20,272 nucleotides of DNA, taken from positions 1 to 20,272 of the forward strand of contig DYKW01000009.1 of NCBI GenBank assembly GCA_020722405.1, in the 5' to 3' direction. This DNA is from Anaerolinea thermophila. Lineage in GTDB: Bacteria > Chloroflexota > Anaerolineae > Anaerolineales > DRKV01. Each line of letters starts with the position of its first letter. Within the stretch, counting starts at the first letter, position 1. The notes below the pieces were generated by a model. That model saw only the letters and a list, made by a program, of their open reading frames with translations. It did not search any database and was not told the DNA's origin. A program made the translations under genes and the position numbers. Below are positions 1 through 6,160 of this stretch, piece after piece.

Positions 1-456
1 GATGGCCGCGTTGCAAACCCGAACCAGGTACTCGAAATCGGTGCGAGTGGCGTCTTCCGGCGTGTAGCGGACTTTCAATCCCAACTCACGGGCATAGGCG
101 ATATGTTCGCAGATGATGTCAATCGCTTCATCAGGCGTTTTGTGTAACTTGGCGTCCAGGTGGATTTGCGAAGTGGCGAAGAAGATTGCCACCCGGTCCG
201 CGCCGCTGGCTTTGGCGCGCTGGATACCACCACGGGTCGCCATCGAATGGGCCACGATCTCGGACTTCAGTCCGAGCGAAGCGATCTTTTCCACAGCCCG
301 GGCCACATTCTGCGAAACAGATGGGTCTCCCGCCTCGATCATCTCTACGCCGACCTGAGTGAGCAGGCGCGCGATCTGCACCTTTTCATCGACCGTAAAG
401 TTGACATAAGGCGTCTGTTCGCCTTCGCGCAGGGTGGTATCCAAAATTTCGAACAT
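1..456 (-). CDS. 2-isopropylmalate/homocitrate synthase family protein (5' part, runs off the window)
   Basis: Read on the minus strand from ATG at 456-454, an open frame of 152 codons runs to the window edge, so only the N-terminal part is present. It opens with MFEILDTTLREGEQTPYVNF, the DTTLREGEQ signature of the DRE-TIM metallolyase (HMGL-like) family, whose Arg/Asp/Glu residues bind the metal and keto-acid substrate. Further family features are a VGVEMIEAGDPSVS stretch and YTPEDATRTD near residue 135. Family members condense acetyl-CoA with a 2-keto acid to start leucine (2-isopropylmalate synthase) or lysine-type (homocitrate synthase) synthesis. The N-terminal motif resembles homocitrate synthase-like proteins, whereas the leucine-rich leader upstream argues for leucine control, so the exact substrate stays open. 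A GGAG ribosome-binding site lies six bases before the ATG. Confidence 0.85.
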   Translation of the reverse strand, partial: MFEILDTTLREGEQTPYVNFTVDEKVQIARLLTQVGVEMIEAGDPSVSQNVARAVEKIASLGLKSEIVAHSMATRGGIQRAKASGADRVAIFFATSQIHLDAKLHKTPDEAIDIICEHIAYARELGLKVRYTPEDATRTDFEYLVRVCNAAI

Positions 457-479
457 CGGCAGCTCCTTGAACGGGAAAT

Positions 480-512
480 AAAAAATGCGCCCTCCGGTAC
501 CGGAGGGCGCAT
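480..512 (-). terminator. Intrinsic terminator acting as attenuator before the synthase gene
   Basis: Positions 485-512 are a perfect 28-base palindrome with 14-nt arms (ATGCGCCCTCCGGT and its complement). On the minus strand it is followed directly by a run of six T (485-480). It sits inside the transcribed leader, downstream of the leader ORF (stop at 550-552) and about 24 bases before the synthase ATG, which is where an attenuator belongs. On the plus strand no T-run follows, so it is directional. A second small hairpin at 529-544 (TGCGG/CCGCA) and a long-range 9-bp inverted repeat (558-566 with 642-650) could form alternative folds. Confidence 0.8.
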
Positions 513-549
513 AGGGTTACAGGGTGCGTGCGGACAATGCCGCATTTGT

Positions 550-657
550 TTATAAGTCTAATCCTGTTAACCAAACCATGCCCACAAATCCGATACCGGA
601 CGTGGGCTGGCGCTTGGACTTGGTCTCAAACCAGGAAATTGCAGGATTAGTCAACAT
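550..657 (-). CDS. Putative leucine leader peptide (35 aa)
   Basis: A 35-codon ORF (ATG at 657-655, TAA at 552-550) fills the space between the promoter and the attenuator. Its end reads VWLTGLDL-stop, and all three leucines there use TTA (codons 30, 33 and 35), a codon expected to be scarce in this GC-rich context. The ATG is only 8 bases past the end of the -10 box, so it lies at or within two bases of the predicted transcription start and would be translated as a leaderless message. In classical amino-acid attenuation a ribosome stalls at the regulatory codons and prevents terminator formation. Leucine codons before a synthase of the leucine pathway fit that scheme. The peptide sequence itself matches nothing I recognise; the role is inferred from position and codon content. 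Confidence 0.6.
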   Translation of the reverse strand: MLTNPAISWFETKSKRQPTSGIGFVGMVWLTGLDL

Positions 658-665
658 CAGGCGCT

Positions 666-693
666 ATTCTACCACCCCGGGAAAATATGTCAA
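666..693 (-). promoter_or_regulatory. Promoter of the synthase leader transcript
   Basis: On the minus strand a perfect TTGACA (-35, 693-688) is separated by 16 bases from TAGAAT (-10, 671-666), a close match to the sigma-70 consensus. The predicted start is about 658-660, just before the leader-peptide ATG at 657. Confidence 0.8.
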
Positions 694-705
694 TGGTTTT
701 GTATG

Positions 706-711
706 TATAAT
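706..711 (+). promoter_or_regulatory. -10 box of the divergent acyl-CoA ligase promoter
   Basis: A perfect TATAAT lies 7 bases before the ATG at 719, so the transcript would begin at or one base before the start codon. There is no Shine-Dalgarno sequence in that interval, consistent with leaderless translation. No clear -35 hexamer is visible 16-18 bases upstream, where the sequence overlaps the -35 of the divergent promoter; the two transcription units therefore share a compact control region. Confidence 0.55.
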
Positions 712-718
712 TGCTCCC

Positions 719-2776
719 ATGTCCTCCTCCCTGACCCCATTCTTCCAACCCAAAGGCGTGGTCATCATCGGCGCGTCCACCTCCCCGGAGAAACTCGGCT
801 ACGGCGCAGCCCACAACCTGGTGTACAGCGGCTACAACGGCGCCATCCACTTCGTCGGCCAGAAGCCGGGTACGCTGTTCAACCATCCGCTCTACACGCA
901 CCTGCAACATGTACCGGACCCGGTCGACCTGGCCGTCCTGATCGTCCCGGCCCCCGCCACCCCGGCAGCGCTGGAGGCCTGCGGGCAACGCGGCATCCGC
1001 GCCGCCATCGTGGTCGCCTCTGGGTTCCGCGAGGCTGGGGCGGAGGGCACCGCGCTCGAAGCGCAATGCCTGGAGATTGCACGCAAGCATGGCATTCGCA
1101 TGGTGGGACCCAACTGCATCGGCAGCCTCGATACGCACCTGCCGCTCGACACCACCTTCCTGCCGCCGCCCATGCCCGCCAGGGGACAGATTGGCCTCAT
1201 CTCGCATTCGGGCGCGTTCTGCGCCGCCATCATCGACTGGTCGTGGGAACGCGGCTTCGGCTTTTCGTAACTCATCAGCCTGGGTAACCAGGCGGACGTC
1301 AACGAGACAGATATGCTGCCGGTGGTGGCCGCGGACGAACACACACGCGTCATCACCCTGTACCTGGAAGGCGTTGGGGACGGGAAACGCTTCGTCCAGG
1401 TCGCGCGGGATGTGACCCAACACAAGCCGGTCCTGGCGCTCAAGGTCGGACGCTTCGCATCTGGGCAACGGGCGGCCGCCTCGCATACGGGAGCGTTGGC
1501 CGGCTCCGACGCGGCCTACGAGGCCGCCTTCGAGAAATGCGGCCTCTTCCGCGCAGACAACGCCGGGCAGATGTTCGACTGGGCCCAGGCGCTGGCCGCC
1601 TGTCCGCTGCCAGGGGGAAGGAAGGTGGTCGTATTGACCAACGCAGGCGGCCCCGGCGTAATGGCCGCCGACGCGCTGGAAGCCAACGGATTGCAGATGG
1701 CTGCGTTAGCGCCCGGCACAGAGAAAGCCCTGTCCAAACTGCTGCCGCCTGCCGCCAGTGTGCACAACCCGGTGGACATGCTGGCTTCCGCCTCTCCCCA
1801 GCAATACGCGGACTGCCTGTCTGCGCTGCTGGGCGATCCCGGCGTGGACGCGGTATTACTGATCCTGCTGCCGCCGCCCATGTACCATGCCGAGGAAGCC
1901 GCGGACGCGCTCATCCCCTTCATCCGGGCGTCCAGGAAACCCGTCCTGGCGGCGCTGCCCGGTTCGGAACGGACGAAAGAAGCGGCAAGACATTTCCAGC
2001 GGGCAGGCATACCGACCTACACCTTCCCGGAACAAGCAGCCTCTGCGTTGATGGTCCTGGCCCGGCGGGCGGAATACTTGACCCGGGCAGAGCAGACCGC
2101 CTCGCGCTTCGAGACGCACAAAACCGAAGAGACGTTAGAAACCTGCACCCCCGAAGAACTCGCCGCCGCCTACGGCATCCCGGTTGCGCCAATGAAACGG
2201 GCCGCCAGCGCAGACCAGGCCGTGTCCATTGCGCGCGAATTGGGCTTCCCTGTGGTGATGAAGATCGCCAGCCCCGACATTTCCCACAAATCGGACCTGG
2301 GCGGCGTGTTGCTCGATCTTGCAAGCGAAGAAGCCGTCTATTATGGCTACGCGAAAGTCATCGAGAACGTCCGGTCGGCGCAACCCCAGGCGCGCATCGA
2401 GGGCGTTTCCCTGCAAAGGCAGGCGCCGGCCGGCCAGGAAGTGATTGTAGGCATGACGCGCGACCCGCAATTCGGGGCGCTGCTCATGTTCGGGTCGGGG
2501 GGCGTCGAAGTGGAAGGCCTCAAGGACGTGGCCTTTGCCCTGGGGCCGTTGACGCAGGCCGAGGCTGAGTCCCTGATGCGGCGCACGTGGGCGGGCAGGA
2601 AACTGGACGGCTTCCGCAACCTCCCGGCGGCCGACAAATCCGCCGTCGCCCAGGTTCTGGTGCGCCTGTCGCAACTGGCCGAAGAACATCCCGAAATCAC
2701 AGAGATCGAAATCAACCCCTTGCGCGCGCTGGCGAAAGGAGCCATAACGCTCGACATCAGGATGGCAACCCGATGA
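719..2776 (+). pseudogene. Acetate/acyl-CoA ligase (ADP-forming), interrupted by one in-frame stop
   Basis: The whole 685-codon frame encodes a fused alpha-beta ADP-forming acyl-CoA synthetase, a usual length for the family. Such enzymes convert acyl-CoA, ADP and phosphate to the acid, CoA and ATP. The N-terminal CoA-binding domain starts VVIIGASTSPEKLGYG. The phospho-histidine motif SHTGALAGSDAAYEAAF places the catalytic His near codon 256. A C-terminal ATP-grasp domain contains PVVMKIASPDISHKSDLGGV and ends with EIEINPLRAL. Codon 184 (1268-1270) is TAA, between FGFS and LISLGNQADV, a normally continuous conserved stretch, and both halves lie in the same frame. A single substitution (for example CAA or AAA to TAA) explains it. 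A restart at ATG 1313 would lack the CoA-binding domain. Alternatives are a sequencing error or readthrough. The gene overlaps the MOSC gene by four bases (ATGA). Confidence 0.85.
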
Positions 2777-3570
2777 TTACTGTGACAACCCTGGTCTACT
2801 ACCCGGTCAAGTCTTGCCGCGGTTTTGAAATGGACGAAATCGACGTCGAGCGCATGGGATTGGCAGGCGACCGCCGCATGATGGTGGTCAGCCCACAGGG
2901 GCGTTTCCTCACGCAGCGGGACTACCCCCGGCTTGCCCTCGTTACCCCGGCCCTATCTCACCGACAGTTGACCCTCTCTGCCCCCGGCGCAGACTCGCTC
3001 GAACTGGAAATCCGTACCACCGGCCCGGCGCGCCCGGTGGACATCTGGAAGACCAGCGGCATGCCGGCCGTAGACCAGGGCGAGGCGGCCGCGGCGTGGT
3101 TTTCGGCCTGGCTGGGTGCGCCCGCCCGTCTGGTGCATATCCCCAACGGCTATCGGCGCATCGTCAGCCAAAAATACGCCGTCAACACCGACGACCACAC
3201 CGGCTTCGCGGACGGCTACCCGATCCTGCTGGCCTCCGAGGACTCGCTGGCCGACCTGAACGCGCGCCTGGAAACGCCCATCCCGATGAACCGCTTCCGC
3301 CCCAACCTGGTGGTGCGCGGATGCGGAGCGTTCGCCGAGGATACGTGGACGCGCATCCGCATCGGCGAAGTGGAACTGGCGGTCGTCAAGCCGTGCGCAC
3401 GCTGCGTGGTGACGACCATCGACAAGGAAACACTGGCGCAAAGCCAGGAACCGCTCAAGACGCTGGCAACTTACCGAGCGCGGGAGGGCGGGGCCATGTT
3501 CGGGCAAAACGTCATCCCGCTGAACGAGGGCCGGCTCAGGTTGGGAATGCGCGTGGAGGTCCTGAAATGA
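2773..3570 (+). CDS. MOSC-domain protein with MOSC N-terminal beta-barrel
   Basis: This 265-aa protein has the YcbX/mARC layout: an N-terminal MOSC_N beta-barrel (VTTLVYYPVKSCRGFEMDEI, then GLAGDRRMMVVSPQGRFLTQR at about 29-49) followed by a MOSC domain. The latter carries MNRFRPNLVV (172-181) and KPCARCVVTTID (206-217), whose cysteine is the expected ligand for the molybdenum cofactor or sulfur carrier. Family members reduce N-hydroxylated compounds or handle sulfur for Mo-cofactor enzymes; no partner is encoded nearby, so the substrate is unknown. The start is fixed by a four-base ATGA overlap with the end of the CoA-ligase frame, indicating co-transcription and translational coupling. The gene is intact even though both neighbours carry disabling changes. 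Confidence 0.88.
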   Translation: MITVTTLVYYPVKSCRGFEMDEIDVERMGLAGDRRMMVVSPQGRFLTQRDYPRLALVTPALSHRQLTLSAPGADSLELEIRTTGPARPVDIWKTSGMPAVDQGEAAAAWFSAWLGAPARLVHIPNGYRRIVSQKYAVNTDDHTGFADGYPILLASEDSLADLNARLETPIPMNRFRPNLVVRGCGAFAEDTWTRIRIGEVELAVVKPCARCVVTTIDKETLAQSQEPLKTLATYRAREGGAMFGQNVIPLNEGRLRLGMRVEVLK

Positions 3571-3800
3571 ACGCCATGCAACTCTTGATAGACATTCTGG
3601 GCTGGACCGGCGCTCCCTATACCTGGTTGCGTATGCGCTGGTATCGCTGAAAAAGATGGAAGGGGATTCGACGCTCTACCAGGGCATGAACATCGTTGCC
3701 GATATTTTGCTGATCATCGCGGGCCTATCCCTCGCTGGGCCTGAACGCCGCCTGGATCGGGATCGCGCTCCTGACACTGTGGCGAAAACGGCGCAAGTAA
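3567..3800 (+). pseudogene. Small CBU_0592-type membrane protein, broken by two frame changes
   Basis: The start ATG overlaps the MOSC stop by four bases. The first frame gives MNAMQLLIDILGWTGA. The homologous reading then continues two bases out of phase from about 3617 (LYLVAYALVSLKKMEGDSTL, then YQGMNIVADILLIIAG), and returns to the first frame at about 3726 with YPSLGLNAAWIGIALLTLWR and a TAA at 3798. Joined, this is a small protein of about 75-80 aa with hydrophobic helices, matching the CBU_0592 family of uncharacterised membrane proteins as I remember it. One base appears lost near 3611-3617, and around 3722-3726 a short segment of roughly five codons seems deleted out of frame. As written, translation from 3567 stops after 27 codons. 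Gene decay is the simplest reading; sequence error cannot be excluded. Confidence 0.7.
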
Positions 3801-3830
3801 CGTTCCTGCTGGCGCGTACACGAATTTTCC

Positions 3831-3859
3831 TTGTCACGGCCTGCCAGAAATGCTAAACT
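3831..3859 (+). promoter_or_regulatory. Promoter for the two small hypothetical genes
   Basis: TTGTCA (3831-3836) and TAAACT (3854-3859) are separated by 17 bases. The expected transcription start is about 3865-3867, which coincides with the GTG start codon at 3866, so the first gene is probably translated from a leaderless message. Confidence 0.65.
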
Positions 3860-3865
3860 ATAGGC

Positions 3866-4099
3866 GTGGATTTCGAAATCGTTGGCAGCATTCAACACAT
3901 CGAAACGATCGCTGTTGGCTCGCGTATTCGTGACCTGAAGTATTTACAAAAAGTGCATGGACAGGGCCGTTGGAGGAAAATGAAAGGCATCGCTTTGGTA
4001 AGATTGCCCAACGGCCACATACGCCATGTAGAACTTCACTGGTATGAAGCGCATGGCATTGGAAAGAAAGATCTGAAAATCAAGCATTACCTGGATTAG
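3866..4099 (+). CDS. Conserved-looking small hypothetical protein (77 aa)
   Basis: A 77-aa ORF starts with GTG six bases after a -10 box. The protein is basic in its second half, with RGK-rich segments (GRWRKMKG, GIGKKDLKIKHYLD) and the compact stretch ALVRLPNGHIRHVELHWYEA, which suggests a small beta-rich fold. I cannot assign a family or function. No membrane segment or signal peptide is visible. It is followed after two bases by another small ORF, so the two probably form one transcript and may act together. The layout of two small co-transcribed genes resembles a toxin-antitoxin pair, but no known toxin or antitoxin motif supports that. Confidence 0.7.
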   Translation: MDFEIVGSIQHIETIAVGSRIRDLKYLQKVHGQGRWRKMKGIALVRLPNGHIRHVELHWYEAHGIGKKDLKIKHYLD

Positions 4100-4101
4100 A
4101 T

Positions 4102-4323
4102 ATGAAAACTGGAAAACGATTTGTACTCTGTGTAAGCAATAAGGATTACGAGGCCTCGCTCATCCCAAGAAAAATCTACGAGGTCATCCCCGATGAACAG
4201 GCAGAAAGGGATGACTTCATCCGCATCATTGACGAAAGCGGTGAAGATTATCTCTACCACATCGGTCATTTTGCCTTCCTCGAATTGCCAGCCGAAATCG
4301 AACAAGTCCTGGTAGCGGCATAA
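4102..4323 (+). CDS. Small hypothetical protein (73 aa), acidic
   Basis: This 73-aa ORF starts two bases after the previous stop. It is acidic and reads RFVLCVSNKDYEASLIPRKI followed by YEVIPDEQAERDDFIRIIDE and SGEDYLYHIGHFAFLELP. The alternating hydrophobic pattern suggests a small beta-barrel of SH3-like size; similar short proteins of unknown function are common in bacteria. It ends 14 bases before the polysaccharide deacetylase start, so all three genes may be transcribed together. No function can be given. Confidence 0.7.
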   Translation: MKTGKRFVLCVSNKDYEASLIPRKIYEVIPDEQAERDDFIRIIDESGEDYLYHIGHFAFLELPAEIEQVLVAA

Positions 4324-4337
4324 CGGTAAACCTGAAG

Positions 4338-5120
4338 ATGACCACCCTCTCCCGCCGCGATTTTCTCAAACTGGGCGCTTTCTCGCTGCTGGGGGCTTCC
4401 TTTGCGCGCTTTGCCCCTCCCGCCAGCGCCCCACGCGAACAGCCTGTCCTGTACCAGGGCAGCCTGCGCTACGCCCGCGTGGCGTTGACCTACGACGACT
4501 GCAACCTGGTCACGCAGTTGCAGAAACTGGAGAAGATCTACGACCAGTACCCGGACATGCGCATCACCTTCTTCCCGGTAGGCGAGGCGCTGCTCAACAA
4601 CGAGCAGAAAGACCCCGGCATCTGGCGGCGCTTCTACCAACGCGGCTACGAATTCGGCTATCACACCTTCCCGTTCGAACACATCAACCCGCAGGTGCTT
4701 CCAGCCGCCAAAGTGATCGAAGACTACGACCTGTGGCTGGACGCGCTGCGCGAAGTGCTGAAAACCGAGCCGGTCATCCGCTTTGCCCGGCCCCCCTTCG
4801 GGAACGCCAGCCCATCCTTCCTGGCGATGTGCGCGGTCTACGGCCTGACGCCGACCCTGTGGTCCACCGGCTGGGGCGGGCCGGTCAAGGACGTGGTGCA
4901 ATACACCGTCCCCAAACTGCGCAACGGCGACATCGTGTTGATGCACATCCGCATCGAAGACGTGGAAACCACCGCGCTGGCGCTGCCCCAAGTGCAGGCG
5001 CGCGGCATCGAACCGGTGACGATGTCCCGGCTGTACCTGGACCTGCTCAAGGAACAGAACCAGTCGCCGGGCTGCAACCCGCCGGCCGCCATAGAGTCGA
5101 AAACGACCTGTATCGAATAA
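4338..5120 (+). CDS. Polysaccharide deacetylase family protein with Tat signal
   Basis: The 260-aa product begins with a twin-arginine signal (SRRDFLKLG at 5-13, then a hydrophobic segment and an Ala/Pro-rich region near 27-32), so it should be exported folded, possibly as a membrane-anchored protein. NodB-type deacetylase motifs follow: TYDD (51-54), with the catalytic and metal-binding aspartates; H109 and H115 in a GYHT...EH segment as the metal-binding histidines; RPPFG (151-155); LWSTGWGG (174-181); and LMHI (201-204). These are the carbohydrate esterase 4 motifs in order, though the first (usually TFDD) and second motifs are slightly variant. The likely role is metal-dependent removal of acetyl groups from envelope polysaccharide or peptidoglycan. 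The ribosome-binding site is weak. The Tat motif near residue 6 fixes the start. Confidence 0.85.
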   Translation: MTTLSRRDFLKLGAFSLLGASFARFAPPASAPREQPVLYQGSLRYARVALTYDDCNLVTQLQKLEKIYDQYPDMRITFFPVGEALLNNEQKDPGIWRRFYQRGYEFGYHTFPFEHINPQVLPAAKVIEDYDLWLDALREVLKTEPVIRFARPPFGNASPSFLAMCAVYGLTPTLWSTGWGGPVKDVVQYTVPKLRNGDIVLMHIRIEDVETTALALPQVQARGIEPVTMSRLYLDLLKEQNQSPGCNPPAAIESKTTCIE

Positions 5121-5257
5121 AGCCATCGACAAGGCGAGGCGATCCAGGTGGTGTTCGAGTACAAATGAAGGGGAAAGTACCCAGAATGGGCATGGAAAGG
5201 ATTTGTGGAGGAGATTGGTGATAAACTTATTCTACGTTTGTCTCGGGAGAAACAAGC
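5121..5257 (+). other. Intergenic boundary between housekeeping genes and the defence island
   Basis: This 137-base gap has no recognisable gene. Short open stretches (such as one ending GEAIQVVFEYK before a TGA at about 5166) look like possible scraps of an eroded gene but are too short to name. A GGGAGA ribosome-binding site lies just before the DUF4007 start at 5258. I found no convincing promoter hexamer pair at normal spacing and no hairpin with a T-run, so neither termination of the deacetylase nor initiation of the island is settled. Confidence 0.4.
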
Positions 5258-6160
5258 ATGACTGGTTCATCCTTACGCCCATCCTTCGGCGGGCATGAAA
5301 AATTCACCTTCCGTTATGGCTGGCTCAAGAAAGGGCTGGATGCCATCATCGAGAATTCCGGCATTTTCAGTCAAGAGGATGCTTTTGTCACTCTGGGAGT
5401 CGGCAAGAACATGGCTGCTTCAATCCGCTATTGGGGATTGGCGCTAGGCTTGTTCCAACCCGCCGACAACAATCCTCGCGCAATGCAAGCATCAAATCTG
5501 GGGCGTGCATTGCTCACCGATGGTGGATGGGACCCTTACCTGGAGGATATTGGCTCACTCTGGTTTTTGCACTGGCAACTTGCCAGCAATCAGGAACGCG
5601 GGCTGGTGTGGCATTTGGCTTTCTCACGTTACTATGATGTCGAGTTCCGCAAGCCGATTTTAATAGAGTATCTCAAAACGCAATTGACCCAGCGAGGTGT
5701 GGAGACAACCGATGCGATGATCGAACGGGAATTCGATGTGTTCATTCACACGTATGTTCCAGCGCAAAACCCTAAGGGAGATGGTGAAGAGACTCTAAAC
5801 TGTCCGCTGGTGGATTTGAATTTGATACGCCTTGCGCCGGGCGATGGTGTGTATCGTTTCGATGTGGGCGCAAAACCCTCCCTACCAGCCGCTGTTCTCG
5901 GATATGCCCTGCTGGGATTTCTGGCAGATAAAATTGCCCGCCAGCGCACCGTTACGCTGGACGAATGCGTCTATTCGCCGGGCAGTCCGGGACAGATTTT
6001 CAAGTTGGACGAGAACAGTACGATGGCTTATTTGGAAGACCTGGAATCGCTCACAGATGGCGCCTTGCGTATGCAGGAAACGGCTGGCCTGCGCCAGATT
6101 TACCTGCACGCCGCTTCGCAGGAATTAGGTTGGGAATTATTGAGGAAATATTATGCCTGA
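5258..6160 (+). CDS. sspB: DUF4007 family protein, SspB-like (phosphorothioation module)
   Basis: The 300-aa protein opens with FGGHEKFTFRYGWLKKGLDA and continues IFSQEDAFVTLGVGKNM, the hallmark N-terminus of DUF4007. A central LWFLHWQLASN segment and a C-terminal region ending ELGWELLRKYYA complete a usual length for the family. DUF4007 proteins are typically encoded beside PAPS-reductase-like genes. From memory, the SspB component of the SspABCD single-strand DNA phosphorothioation system, reported as a DNA nickase, belongs here; that assignment is recall, not something visible in the sequence. It is the first gene of the island, with a GGGAGA ribosome-binding site, and overlaps the next gene by eight bases. 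A second, much more divergent DUF4007 gene lies at 10383. Confidence 0.82.
   Translation: MTGSSLRPSFGGHEKFTFRYGWLKKGLDAIIENSGIFSQEDAFVTLGVGKNMAASIRYWGLALGLFQPADNNPRAMQASNLGRALLTDGGWDPYLEDIGSLWFLHWQLASNQERGLVWHLAFSRYYDVEFRKPILIEYLKTQLTQRGVETTDAMIEREFDVFIHTYVPAQNPKGDGEETLNCPLVDLNLIRLAPGDGVYRFDVGAKPSLPAAVLGYALLGFLADKIARQRTVTLDECVYSPGSPGQIFKLDENSTMAYLEDLESLTDGALRMQETAGLRQIYLHAASQELGWELLRKYYA

Noticed and set aside
485..512. The 28-base palindrome as a two-way terminator or regulator-binding operator
   Set aside because: Only the minus direction has a T-run and no plus-strand gene ends nearby; its place before the synthase start fits attenuation better.
480..660. T-box riboswitch in the synthase leader
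   Set aside because: I could not find the conserved T-box sequence or a plausible specifier stem at the right distance; the leader ORF explains the region better.
647..1486. A 279-codon minus-strand frame covering the promoter region and the CoA ligase
   Set aside because: The opposite strand encodes a recognisable enzyme and the minus frame has no family motif; it would also run through the divergent promoters.
4266..5132. A 288-codon open frame on the minus strand
   Set aside because: It lies opposite the polysaccharide deacetylase, whose NodB motifs are clear; the antisense product is rich in low-complexity R/V/Q/H typical of a shadow frame in GC-rich DNA.
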